Source: Azoarcus sp.
Lineage (GTDB): Bacteria; Pseudomonadota; Gammaproteobacteria; Burkholderiales; Rhodocyclaceae
Assembly: GCA_031265765.1 (NCBI GenBank)
Contig: JAISCE010000091.1
Span: 1-37,044 of the forward strand
DNA: 37,044 nt
Direction: 5' to 3'
Shown here: in pieces, positions 5,860-13,956 of the stretch
How positions within the stretch are numbered: position 1 is the first letter of the stretch
How the letters are laid out: each line of letters starts with the position of its first letter
Position numbers and translations under genes: made by a program
Notes under the pieces: model-generated
The model's input: only the letters and a program-made list of their open reading frames with translations
What the model was told of the DNA's origin: nothing
Databases searched by the model: none

Positions 5860-8208
5860 TCAGTCCTTACGCAGGAACACCGGCGTCAATAGCCATGACA
5901 ACGCCACTCCCAGCGTAACGGTCAAGCCCAGCGCATGCAGCGCCGGCGTGCCGGAAAGCGCCAGAAGCCCGAAAGATAAAAGCGTCAGCGACGCGGCAAG
6001 CGTGGTCGCCAGAAGCGTATGCGCATGGGCCTGCCGCGCTTGCAGGAAGATGGCGTAATCGATGCCCATGCCGAGCGTGAGCAGCAATGCAAGGATACTC
6101 AACAACTGGAGAGGAACGCTCAGATAGCCCATGATGGCCAGCGTAATGCCGCCCGCCGCCAGGACCGGCGCAACGATGCGCCAGACGCGGCCCTTGAAGA
6201 ACGGGTAAAGCAAAAAGGGAACGAGGAGACAGGCAAGCAAAAGGGTTTTCGTCAGCAATTCCCGATAGCGCGCCATCAATCCGGAAATTTCACCGGTCTG
6301 GTCGATCCATTCCGCCCCGGGAATGGCGGGTTCCCGCGCCGCCAGCCCGGCGAGTTCGTTTGCCGTACCGCGATCGGCCAGACCTTGCAACAGCACCATG
6401 CTCGAATATCGCGGCAAGCCATCGCCGCTTCGGATAGCGCCAAGCCACAGGGCGCGAAACGGCGCGCTGGCGGGATTCGCAAGCCAGGCATCGGCGGTGA
6501 GGAACCCGCCGGAAGCGCCGGAAGATAGTTCCGCGTCCCATCCGGCGGGCAGTTCCAGTTCTTCGCCGACCTGGGCGCGGCTCACCTGCAAACGGTCTTG
6601 CAAGGCGCGGGCCTGCCGCTGCTTTTCCACGGAAGGCAGCCAGCGGCTCGCGGCTTCAAAGCCGCCTATCTTGTTCGCCGCGATGAACGGGCGCAGACGC
6701 TCGACCAAGGCTTCTTCGCTTCGCAGCAAGGCGTCCGGCGTTTCGCCGCCGAGCAGGAACATCTGCGCCGGACTGGGCAGCCGCATGATTTCGGAGACTT
6801 GGCGATGTTCGGCCATCAGCGCGGCATCGCCGCTGAAAAGGCCGCGAATATCGTCATTCGCGCGCAATTGCACAAGCCCCCCCGCCGTGACGGCGGCCAG
6901 GCACAAAGCCAGTCCCCAAGCCTTGCCGGTATTGCGCCAGCGCGGCCAACGCGCGAGCAGGCGCGTCATCGGCGCGGCATTTCCGGGCAATGGCAAGGTC
7001 GCTGGAAGCAGATAAGGGTAAAAAAGCACGACGCTCGCCCAAGCGCCGAAAATCCCGCACACGGCGAAAACCGCCATCTGCTTCAGGCCGGGGAAGGGCG
7101 TCAGGGCCAGCGCCAGATAAGCGAGCGCGGGGGTAATCAATACCATGCCCAAGGTCGGCAGCAACTTGCGGTAGCGTTCCCATACCGGCTCCTCGTTGCC
7201 CAGATGTTGCGCGAACACGAGAATCGCGTAATCGACGGCGACGCCGATCAGGCTGGCGCCGAAGACGAGGGTGACGGCATGTACGCGCTCGAAAAGCAGG
7301 AAGACCGCAAAGAGCGCGGCGAGCGCGCCGGAGACGAGCGAAACCGCAATGAGTTTCAGCGCGCGGGCGCTCTGGAAAACGAGGCCGATCAGGAAAAACG
7401 TCCCGGCCAGCGACCCCAGGCCGATGAGGCGCATTTCATTTTCGGCCTGACGGGCCGCCGCCGCCGCGTGCAACACGACGCCGGCGCGCAGGAAGCGCGC
7501 TTGCGGGTCGATGGCATGGACGCGATCCCGCGCTTCGCCGAGGCGGGCAAGCAGCTTTTGCTGGAAATCGGCATCGAAGACGCTTCGCGGCAAAGCATAA
7601 GTCAGCGCGGCGTAACGCCGCCCGCCCTGTTCGACCATCAATTCGCCATTGAAAGGGCGTAAAGGCGTGGCCTCGCCCAGACCTTGCAGCCAATTGCCGA
7701 AAAACCCGTATGGATCGTCCCGCCATGGCACATTGCCCGGCGTAAACAGCGCATAGGCAAAATTCAGGGCGCGCGCCGTGGCGGCTTCCGGCGATGCCGC
7801 GGCGAGCCATTCGCGGTCGGCGGCGGTCAACAAACCTTGCCGGTACGGAAAATAGAAATCGCCGGGGAAATCCGCGGCAGTCCCCTGCGCCGTCAACCCG
7901 AGGCCGGAAAGCGCCTCGCGCACCCCGGCGGCGGCCTGGCGCGTCGCGGCCTCGTCGCGGGCGGAAACCAGCAGGGCCAACTGTCTTTCGCCCTGGGCGG
8001 CAAGCGCCTTCAAGGCGGCTTCGAGCGCCGGGCGACGTTCGTCCGTCGGAAGCAGGGCCAGCAAATCGGTGTCGATGCGCTCGAAACGACCTTGCCATCC
8101 GGCCATCAAGAATCCGGCCGCCCCCAGCAAAAAAGCCAGCCAAAGCCCGGCAAGCAGCCTGTGCGCGCGATTGCGGCCCAATGGCGATGGCGGGTTCGGA
8201 TTACTCAA
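5860..8208 (-). CDS. MMPL/RND-family exporter of aryl polyene cluster (ApeM-like)
   Basis: 782 residues with the two-half MMPL layout: one N-terminal membrane helix (about 17-38), a large periplasmic domain, a block of about five helices (about 260-420), a second helix followed by another large loop, and a C-terminal helix block (about 650-780). The first loop contains the phrase DLLALLPTDERRPA, common in this exporter group. By context it transports the lipid-linked pigment or its precursor from the inner membrane into the periplasm, feeding the LolA-like carrier encoded just upstream, whose gene end overlaps this start by 8 bp. Predicted inner-membrane location. Confidence 0.85.
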   Translation of the reverse strand: MSNPNPPSPLGRNRAHRLLAGLWLAFLLGAAGFLMAGWQGRFERIDTDLLALLPTDERRPALEAALKALAAQGERQLALLVSARDEAATRQAAAGVREALSGLGLTAQGTAADFPGDFYFPYRQGLLTAADREWLAAASPEAATARALNFAYALFTPGNVPWRDDPYGFFGNWLQGLGEATPLRPFNGELMVEQGGRRYAALTYALPRSVFDADFQQKLLARLGEARDRVHAIDPQARFLRAGVVLHAAAAARQAENEMRLIGLGSLAGTFFLIGLVFQSARALKLIAVSLVSGALAALFAVFLLFERVHAVTLVFGASLIGVAVDYAILVFAQHLGNEEPVWERYRKLLPTLGMVLITPALAYLALALTPFPGLKQMAVFAVCGIFGAWASVVLFYPYLLPATLPLPGNAAPMTRLLARWPRWRNTGKAWGLALCLAAVTAGGLVQLRANDDIRGLFSGDAALMAEHRQVSEIMRLPSPAQMFLLGGETPDALLRSEEALVERLRPFIAANKIGGFEAASRWLPSVEKQRQARALQDRLQVSRAQVGEELELPAGWDAELSSGASGGFLTADAWLANPASAPFRALWLGAIRSGDGLPRYSSMVLLQGLADRGTANELAGLAAREPAIPGAEWIDQTGEISGLMARYRELLTKTLLLACLLVPFLLYPFFKGRVWRIVAPVLAAGGITLAIMGYLSVPLQLLSILALLLTLGMGIDYAIFLQARQAHAHTLLATTLAASLTLLSFGLLALSGTPALHALGLTVTLGVALSWLLTPVFLRKD

Positions 8209-8830
8209 AGCGTTTCCTGACTTCAGCGGAGACTTCCCCCGCGTGCGTCTGCGCCCTGAATTCGATGCGGGTCACGTCGCCCGCGGCATTCCTGATTTCA
8301 ACCTGTTCGATGTCGTGTGTGCCAGTCAGCGAGAGCGTCTCGATCAGGCGGGCGAGATTGGCGTCCCTGGGCGTGAAATCGAGTCGCCATCTACCGTTTT
8401 CCATTTTGCCGTCGTAACTGAAACTTTGCGCGAGCGTCTCGAACTCCCCCGCAAGCACGCCGAACAGAATGCTGTTGATGATGCCGACCACGGGTTCCTT
8501 GTCGGCGGAAAGGCGCACGACCGCGCCGCCATCGTTCGTTTGCAGAATCTCGTTTTTCGTCAGGCGCATCGTTTGCGCGATGGGCGCGATATTCTCCCAG
8601 ATCACGCCGGCATCGCGGACAACCAGGAAACGCCCGGTCGAAACGAGCGGCTTTTTGATCTGCACAAGATGGCGGGTCTGTGAAAACTCGCCCTGCGTCA
8701 CCGGCGCCGGCACGAGGCGGGCGCGAACCTCCGCAAGCAAATCGGCGGCGGACAGCGGCAAGGCAAAACACAGGATGGACGCGGCGAAAAGAGATTTCAG
8801 CCATGAGAACTTCAACGGCGCTGCCTTCAT
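8201..8830 (-). CDS. LolA-like outer-membrane lipoprotein carrier (ApeL-like)
   Basis: 209 residues with a clear signal peptide (FAASILCFALPLSAA, cleavage near residue 29) and no lipobox. The mature part (QGEFSQTRHLVQIKKPLVSTGRF, then IWENIAP) matches the LolA-like family of aryl polyene and related lipid-export clusters. LolA proteins are periplasmic chaperones that shield acyl chains; here the cargo is presumably the aryl polyene lipid. The ATG at 8830 overlaps the thioesterase stop in ATGA. No deviation from family length. Confidence 0.88.
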   Translation of the reverse strand: MKAAPLKFSWLKSLFAASILCFALPLSAADLLAEVRARLVPAPVTQGEFSQTRHLVQIKKPLVSTGRFLVVRDAGVIWENIAPIAQTMRLTKNEILQTNDGGAVVRLSADKEPVVGIINSILFGVLAGEFETLAQSFSYDGKMENGRWRLDFTPRDANLARLIETLSLTGTHDIEQVEIRNAAGDVTRIEFRAQTHAGEVSAEVRKRFE

Positions 8831-9252
8831 TTCACCCCCAGTTTTCCAGCGAGGACATCAGGACTGAGCAAGCGCATTTCTCCCGTTCGCATATCTACCG
8901 CCACCTGTATGGTATAGCCGCGCGTGAGGCGCATGCCGCTTTCGAGATCGCGGATCACATACTCGATCTTGAGACGGTTCTCCCACTCCGCGATGAGAGC
9001 TTCGACCCTAATACGCTGGCGATAACGGAGCGGCTGCGCATAACGGATGTGAAGTTCGATGACCGGCCAGGCATAACCGGACGCCCGCATCTCCGGATAG
9101 TCGTAATCAATGGATTGCAAGAGCGCCGCGCGGGCAATCTCGAAATAGCGCACGTAATGCCCGTGCCAGCATATTTCCAGCGGATCGATGTCGTGAAACG
9201 GAATCTGCAATTCCACGCTTTCACGCCAGCGGCTTTGTTGTCGATTACTCAT
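8827..9252 (-). CDS. 4HBT-type acyl thioesterase (ApeK-like)
   Basis: 141 residues from the ATG at 9252, which overlaps the acyltransferase stop in ATGA; longer frames have no support. It has the single hotdog domain of 4-hydroxybenzoyl-CoA thioesterases, with the signature HDIDPLEICWHGHYVRYFE and the likely catalytic Asp23. In the pathway it would release polyene or aryl intermediates from ACP or CoA, or act as an editing enzyme. Cytoplasmic. All neighbours belong to the same operon. Confidence 0.87.
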   Translation of the reverse strand: MSNRQQSRWRESVELQIPFHDIDPLEICWHGHYVRYFEIARAALLQSIDYDYPEMRASGYAWPVIELHIRYAQPLRYRQRIRVEALIAEWENRLKIEYVIRDLESGMRLTRGYTIQVAVDMRTGEMRLLSPDVLAGKLGVK

Positions 9253-10196
9253 AGCGCGGAATCCGGACGTCCGGCGCGATCTTGCCAGAACGGAAAGAAA
9301 TTGAACCATTGCAGGGGATGCTCGATGCACATTTCGGTCAGCGCGGCAACATAAGCATCGAGATACGGACGAATGGCCGCTCCGCGCGCGCGCCGCGGCA
9401 ACACGATGCGATCGGCGAGCCGCCGCACCGTGACGGAAACCCCCTCACGGAACCGGGCGCTGAACATCATGAATACAGGGCAGGCCAGCACGGCCCCAAG
9501 AACATATGGCCCTATCGGAAATTGCGCATCCTTGCCGAGAAAGGGCGAGACCATCATGGCGCTGCTGCCCGGCGCGACCGGAACGCGATCCCCCGTGATG
9601 ACCACGACCCCTCCCGCATCAATGCGCTCCGACAGCAGCATGGCCGTGGCAGCATCGATACTACCAACCTGGATCATGTCGATTTCCAGCGCCGGGTTCA
9701 GCGAACTCAATATCTGATTGAAACGCCCGGCATGGCGAGTATGCACCAAAAGCGTAAACGGTATATGGGCGTAACGACTGCACCCCAACCGGTAAAGGGA
9801 CATGAGACTCCCGATATGCGTCGCCACGACGAGCACCCCGTGTCCTTCATCCAGCATACGATCCAGGGATTCCAGACCGTTGGAACTGGATAGCATCCCG
9901 GCATTTTCCCGCGCATCCACCGCAGTGAGTTGTTCGAGCATCGCTTCGCCGAAGTTCATGAAATGCCGAAAACCGTTCCGCCAATTCGGCGCTGGCGTTG
10001 CACCGCCGCTCGTCTCATGCAGGCAGGCGAGATATTCGAGGGAAGCGCGGCGGGCAACGCCCTTGCTCAGGAAAAACCACGGCATGATCGCATAAAGCAG
10101 CGCGCGGAAAAGCCAGATGCCGCCATGCCGGTAAACCCAGTGCAAAAAACGTATTCCCCCAAGAAAACCGGCCTCGCCGACCCGCGTCCAGTGCAT
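9249..10196 (-). CDS. LPLAT/HtrB-like acyltransferase of aryl polyene cluster
   Basis: 315 residues, similar to lauroyl/myristoyl acyltransferases of lipid A synthesis (LPLAT superfamily), with an N-terminal amphipathic or membrane-associated region (RALLYAIMPWFFLS). It probably attaches the aryl polyene or fatty acyl chain to a glyco- or phospholipid anchor at the inner membrane. An oddity is that the catalytic HX4(D/E) motif reads H127-IGSL-M132, so the acidic partner is absent. The gene starts one base after the stop of the GT2 gene; in other clusters a GT2 and an acyltransferase domain are fused in one protein. Confidence 0.8.
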   Translation of the reverse strand: MHWTRVGEAGFLGGIRFLHWVYRHGGIWLFRALLYAIMPWFFLSKGVARRASLEYLACLHETSGGATPAPNWRNGFRHFMNFGEAMLEQLTAVDARENAGMLSSSNGLESLDRMLDEGHGVLVVATHIGSLMSLYRLGCSRYAHIPFTLLVHTRHAGRFNQILSSLNPALEIDMIQVGSIDAATAMLLSERIDAGGVVVITGDRVPVAPGSSAMMVSPFLGKDAQFPIGPYVLGAVLACPVFMMFSARFREGVSVTVRRLADRIVLPRRARGAAIRPYLDAYVAALTEMCIEHPLQWFNFFPFWQDRAGRPDSAL

Positions 10197-10197
10197 G

Positions 10198-10944
10198 TCA
10201 GTTCACGGTACGAAAATGGCGGGACACCAGCCGAGGCAAGCGGCTGAGCATGCCGAAAAAAAGCCTGGCATGCATTGCGGAGATACGCAGATTGTCGCGC
10301 AGGGGCCGAAAATGCGATATCCCGCCCCGCGGATAGCTCACCGCAACCGGCAAGTTGATGACCGGCACGCCTTCCCAGTCCAGCCGCACCAGGATTTCGG
10401 TATCGAAATCCATGCGCCGGGCGTGGGCCAGCGCGGGCAAAAGCGGCATCACCGCTGCAAGCGGATACAGGCGGAAGCCGCACATCGAATCGACGATGCG
10501 CCTCGACAGCGTATTGATCCACACCCAAGCATGCGTGATGTAGCGCGCATACTTCCGCCCTTTGGGAACGCTGGCGTCGTACTGCGGGCAACCGGCGACG
10601 ACGGCATCGGGATGCCGCGCCGAGACGATCAGGAACCGGGGTACGGCTTCGAGATCGTGCTGGCCGTCGGCATCCACCTGCAAGGCGTGGCTCGCGCCCA
10701 ACTCGTGCGCATGGCGAAATCCCGCCAGCACCGCCGCCCCTTTGCCGCGGTTTTCCGGGTGACGCAAAAGAACGACCGGCAGCCCGGACGGCCCGGACGC
10801 GAGCGCGTCCAGAACACGGGCCGTGACCGCATCGCTGCCGTCGTCGACCAGGATGACCGGCAGTCCATGGCCATGCAAGGCGCAAACGACGCCCCCCACG
10901 GTTCCGCCGTGATTGAACACCGGAACGACGGCAACGGTCTTCAC
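10198..10944 (-). CDS. Family 2 glycosyltransferase of aryl polyene cluster
   Basis: 248 residues from a GTG at 10944 that overlaps the ligase stop in GTGA, so translation is coupled; the open frame extends further upstream only as an overlap with the ligase. GT-A fold motifs are present: the DDGS at 34-37 and DADGQHD at 91-97 (metal- and sugar-nucleotide-binding), with ENRGKGAA between, similar to dolichyl-phosphate-mannose/glucose transferases. It may add a sugar to the lipid anchor of the pigment. Cytoplasmic face of the inner membrane. Confidence 0.85.
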   Translation of the reverse strand: MKTVAVVPVFNHGGTVGGVVCALHGHGLPVILVDDGSDAVTARVLDALASGPSGLPVVLLRHPENRGKGAAVLAGFRHAHELGASHALQVDADGQHDLEAVPRFLIVSARHPDAVVAGCPQYDASVPKGRKYARYITHAWVWINTLSRRIVDSMCGFRLYPLAAVMPLLPALAHARRMDFDTEILVRLDWEGVPVINLPVAVSYPRGGISHFRPLRDNLRISAMHARLFFGMLSRLPRLVSRHFRTVN

Positions 10945-12677
10945 GTCGCCGCTTCCACACTGCCGCCCGCCTGGTCTCTCGGCACGAAAACACCATGCGA
11001 GCAGGTTTTCCCGTTCAATGTGAAAACGAATGCAAGCTCCCTGCCGTGGCGCTTCGAGACGAGCGTCAGCTGGAGCGCGTCGCCGGGCCGAACGATATTC
11101 AGGAACTTCAGGCCCGACACATTGGCCGCCGCGGCATCGAACCCAAAATACAGATGCGCGAAATGCGCCGCCCAATCGAGTTGCACCACGCCGGGCAACA
11201 GCGGAAAACCGGGGAAATGCCCCTCGAACCAGACGAGATCGCGCGGTATCTGGAGTTGTAAACGCACGGTGTTTTTGCCGTGCTCGTCCGGCAGGCGCTG
11301 GGCGCGCGGCATCAGGGAAACGAACAGCCGTTCCAGATCTTGCCGGGTCGTCTTGCCCATTTCGTTGCAGGGCAGCGCCTCCACATAGCGCCAGCGGCGC
11401 GGCAAGGCCAAGGGATCGAGCCTGCCGCGCAAGCGCCTGCGCAGCGCCGAATCGAAATCCGCTTTTTTCTTCTCCCCGTATTCCAGGCAGCCTTCCGGCG
11501 TCAGGACGACGACCGCGCCCAGGATGACGCGATCGCCTTCCTGTTCATGGGGCAACGGCACGACGCGCACGCTTGCCACTTCCGGCAGGCGGGCGAGTTC
11601 CTGCTCGACCTGGGTCAAGGAAATTCTTTTTTCGCCGATTTTGACCAGCCGGTCTGCACGCCCCTGCAATTCCAGGCCGCGCCCGTCCAGGCGGGCGATG
11701 TCGCCCGATAAAAAACCGCTTTCCATTTCGGCATCGGCAAGCAGCGGCGAATGAATGCGCAACCGGGAAGTCCCTTCTTCCAAGCTCAGACGCACGCCGG
11801 AGAAAGCCTGCCATGGCGAGTTCCCTTGGCGGCGAGCGACAGCGCCGGTTTCCGTGCTGCCGTATATCTCGAAAAGCGGCGCCTGCAAGTACGCCGCGCC
11901 GCTGGCCGCGATACCCGCGGCCAGCGGACTGCCCGCCGATGTCGCCATCCGCCAGCGCACGCCCGCCGCCGCGGGCGCATCCGCCAGATACTTCAGGAAA
12001 GTCGGCGCACTGATGAAAACGTAATCCGCGGGCGGCAGCCGTCCGAGGTCTTCGGGGTAGCGGAGCTTCTCCACGACGAAGGGATGCGCACCCACCAGCG
12101 ACCACAACACGAAAAACGGCAAACCATACATATGCTGATGCGGCACGCTGGTGACGAAACGGGTATCGGCCGTCAATTCGTCGCCGAACGCTTCCTCGAA
12201 CATTTGCGCTTCGGCGCGCAATTGCCTCAGGTCTTTTTCTATCAGAGCCGGCTTGCCGGTGGAGCCGGAAGTGAAAAGCACGACGCCGGGCCGTCCACGG
12301 TCGGCCCAGGACGCCGGCGCGGCGACATGCCATGCCGTCAGGACGTTCGACGAACTGCCGCTCCCGACCCAAGGCATCGCCAGCGCCTCTCTCGTCGCGG
12401 GCAAATCGTCGCCCGGCAGGACAGCCGTGAGGCCGAGCGACCACGTCGCCAGCAGCCAAACCGCAAAACGGTAAACATCCGGCTCGAAAAGCACGATGCC
12501 GGGCCGCCCGGCCACTTCGCCGGGCGCAAGTCCGGCCAGCGTGCGCCGGGCCGCGTCGAGGTCGAGATGGAAGGCCGCGCGTCCGACGGGATTCCCGCCG
12601 CGATAAGCCACGGGCCGTCCGTCGCCGTCGGGCAAGGCCCAATAGCGCGCAAGACTTTGCAGGGACGGCTCAGGCAT
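10941..12677 (-). CDS. AMP-dependent acyl/aryl ligase fused to hotdog dehydratase
   Basis: 578 residues with two enzymes. Residues 1-455 are an adenylate-forming ligase: P-loop TSGSTGKP (136-143), IYGSTETG (271-278), the GDIARLDGRG hinge region and Lys441 in NEMGKTTR. It would activate the aryl starter acid (for example 4-hydroxybenzoate or a cinnamate) and load it on ACP. Residues about 470-575 form a FabZ-like domain with catalytic His487 in WFEGHFPGFPLLPG, equivalent to the separate second dehydratase (ApeI) of the Escherichia coli ape cluster. The fusion couples loading and dehydration on one chain. Its start overlaps the membrane-protein gene by 8 bp. Confidence 0.88.
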   Translation of the reverse strand: MPEPSLQSLARYWALPDGDGRPVAYRGGNPVGRAAFHLDLDAARRTLAGLAPGEVAGRPGIVLFEPDVYRFAVWLLATWSLGLTAVLPGDDLPATREALAMPWVGSGSSSNVLTAWHVAAPASWADRGRPGVVLFTSGSTGKPALIEKDLRQLRAEAQMFEEAFGDELTADTRFVTSVPHQHMYGLPFFVLWSLVGAHPFVVEKLRYPEDLGRLPPADYVFISAPTFLKYLADAPAAAGVRWRMATSAGSPLAAGIAASGAAYLQAPLFEIYGSTETGAVARRQGNSPWQAFSGVRLSLEEGTSRLRIHSPLLADAEMESGFLSGDIARLDGRGLELQGRADRLVKIGEKRISLTQVEQELARLPEVASVRVVPLPHEQEGDRVILGAVVVLTPEGCLEYGEKKKADFDSALRRRLRGRLDPLALPRRWRYVEALPCNEMGKTTRQDLERLFVSLMPRAQRLPDEHGKNTVRLQLQIPRDLVWFEGHFPGFPLLPGVVQLDWAAHFAHLYFGFDAAAANVSGLKFLNIVRPGDALQLTLVSKRHGRELAFVFTLNGKTCSHGVFVPRDQAGGSVEAAT

Positions 12678-13269
12678 GGGGCGTCTCCTGGAAAACCGGA
12701 TCGGCCCCGCTCCGGGCGCGATGCATCACGCGCCGGCGGATCAGCCATTCCCCCGCGAACATCAGCCCCATCAAAACATAGGAGACAAAGCCGCTGTAGA
12801 GCGCCCAGGCTTCTTCCCCCGCCTCGATGCACAGCAAGGTCATCGCAATATTGAACACAAAGAACGCGCACCAGGCTTGCGTGACACGGCGCGTATACCG
12901 CACGCCGGATTCCGGCAGGCCGGGATCGAACCGCCGCGCCAGACGCTCGACGATGCTTTGCTCCTGCCAAAGACTGCCCGCGAAAACAGCAAGGAAAAAG
13001 AGACCGACCAACACCGGGTAATACTGAAGCGGCATACCATCGCGAAAAACGAGCGCCGCGACGCCGATCGCCGCCGCCAACGCGCCCGGCAGCCATTTCA
13101 CGGCGCGCGGCGCGACGGCGGCGATGGAAGCGCCGTCACCGGCGCGGCGCGGCCAGGCCAGCGGCAACAGCACGAGTCCGCAATACCAGAACGGCCAGTC
13201 CTGCCAGCGGCAGACCCAGAACATGAGCGGCAGGGCGAGCCCCGCGCCCCAGGCGGCCCATCCGGGCAT
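12670..13269 (-). CDS. COG4648-like integral membrane protein of aryl polyene cluster
   Basis: 199 residues from the ATG at 13269, whose A is shared with the ACP stop (TGATG). At least five hydrophobic segments are visible, including GLALPLMFWVCRW, WYCGLVLLPLAW, LVGLFFLAVFAG and VFNIAMTLLCIEAG. The YYPVLVGLFFLAVFAGSL segment, followed by QSIVERLARRFDPGLP, is characteristic of the COG4648 proteins of aryl polyene operons. Biochemical role is not established; it may organise the biosynthetic or lipid-transfer complex at the inner membrane. Confidence 0.78.
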   Translation of the reverse strand: MPGWAAWGAGLALPLMFWVCRWQDWPFWYCGLVLLPLAWPRRAGDGASIAAVAPRAVKWLPGALAAAIGVAALVFRDGMPLQYYPVLVGLFFLAVFAGSLWQEQSIVERLARRFDPGLPESGVRYTRRVTQAWCAFFVFNIAMTLLCIEAGEEAWALYSGFVSYVLMGLMFAGEWLIRRRVMHRARSGADPVFQETPHA

Positions 13270-13532
13270 CAGGCATTCCCCGCCTGCGCGCAAGCGGCAT
13301 CGACAATATCGCCCACGGTACGAATCTTCTTGAACTCGTCCGGGGAAAGTTGCCGCCCGGTATGCTTTCTGAATTCGAGCGCGAGATCGACGGCATCGAT
13401 ACTGTCGATGTCGAGATCCTGATACAGGTTGGCCTCCGGCGCGATCTTTTCCGGGGCGATCTCGAAAAGCTCGACGAGAAGCCGGGAAATCAACGCATAG
13501 GCAGCATCTCTATCCATTTTTTCAACACTCAC
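13269..13532 (-). CDS. Acyl carrier protein 2 of aryl polyene cluster
   Basis: 87 residues if the GTG at 13532 is used; the in-frame ATG at 13517 (MDRDAAYAL) gives 82 residues and fits the usual ACP N-terminus better. Neither has a strong ribosome site. Ser44 (GTG numbering) in DLDIDSIDAVDL is the phosphopantetheine attachment site, and the helix before it (LLVELFEIAPEKI) is typical of aryl polyene ACPs. It carries the growing polyene chain for the ketosynthase and dehydratases. Two successive ACP genes are normal for these clusters. Confidence 0.88.
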   Translation of the reverse strand: MSVEKMDRDAAYALISRLLVELFEIAPEKIAPEANLYQDLDIDSIDAVDLALEFRKHTGRQLSPDEFKKIRTVGDIVDAACAQAGNA

Positions 13533-13546
13533 GACGTTGGAGAAAA

Positions 13547-13816
13547 TCAGTTCGCACGATGTGCGGCGACGTATTCGGCCAAAGCGCGCACCGATGCAAA
13601 AATCTGGCGGGTTTCTTCGCTTTCGGCGGCGATCTTCAACCCATAACGCTTTTGCAACCCTACCCCGAGTTCCAGCGAATCAATGGAATCCAGCCCCAGG
13701 CCATCACCGAACAAAGGCAGGTTCGCATCGATATCCTCGGGAGAAATATCCTCCAAATCCAGTGTTTCGATAATGAACGCCTTAATCTCGTGAACCAGTT
13801 CGTCGAGCATTGTCAT
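13547..13816 (-). CDS. Acyl carrier protein 1 of aryl polyene cluster
   Basis: 89 residues; first gene of the pigment operon. An AGGA stands at suitable distance from the ATG at 13816; a second ATG two codons on is also possible. The 4'-phosphopantetheine site is Ser44 in GDGLGLDSIDSLEL. Acidic, helical, cytoplasmic. In aryl polyene pathways one of the two ACPs usually takes the aryl starter and the other the elongating chain; which is which cannot be read from sequence. Confidence 0.9.
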   Translation of the reverse strand: MTMLDELVHEIKAFIIETLDLEDISPEDIDANLPLFGDGLGLDSIDSLELGVGLQKRYGLKIAAESEETRQIFASVRALAEYVAAHRAN

Positions 13817-13875
13817 GTCATTCCTGTGAAAATCGACCGCCTATTGTCACCCGCGCGCATGTTTACCGCGCGCGA

Positions 13876-13915
13876 ATGATACCAATTCTTCGGTCAAGAT
13901 ATGGCGTGAACGCCA
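13876..13915 (-). promoter_or_regulatory. Candidate promoter/operator of the aryl polyene operon
   Basis: On the minus strand the extended -10 TTGGTATCAT (TATCAT at 13881-13876) lies 60 bp before the first ACP start. Upstream is a perfect dyad TGGCGT-N2-ACGCCA (13902-13915), placed where a regulator would overlap the -35 region. No good -35 is seen, consistent with an extended -10 or an activator. The UTR also holds GCGCGC repeats able to form a hairpin. Confidence 0.4.
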
Positions 13916-13956
13916 CGGCGCAAGGCACGGGACATGGCGCTTGCCGCGCGGCGGAT

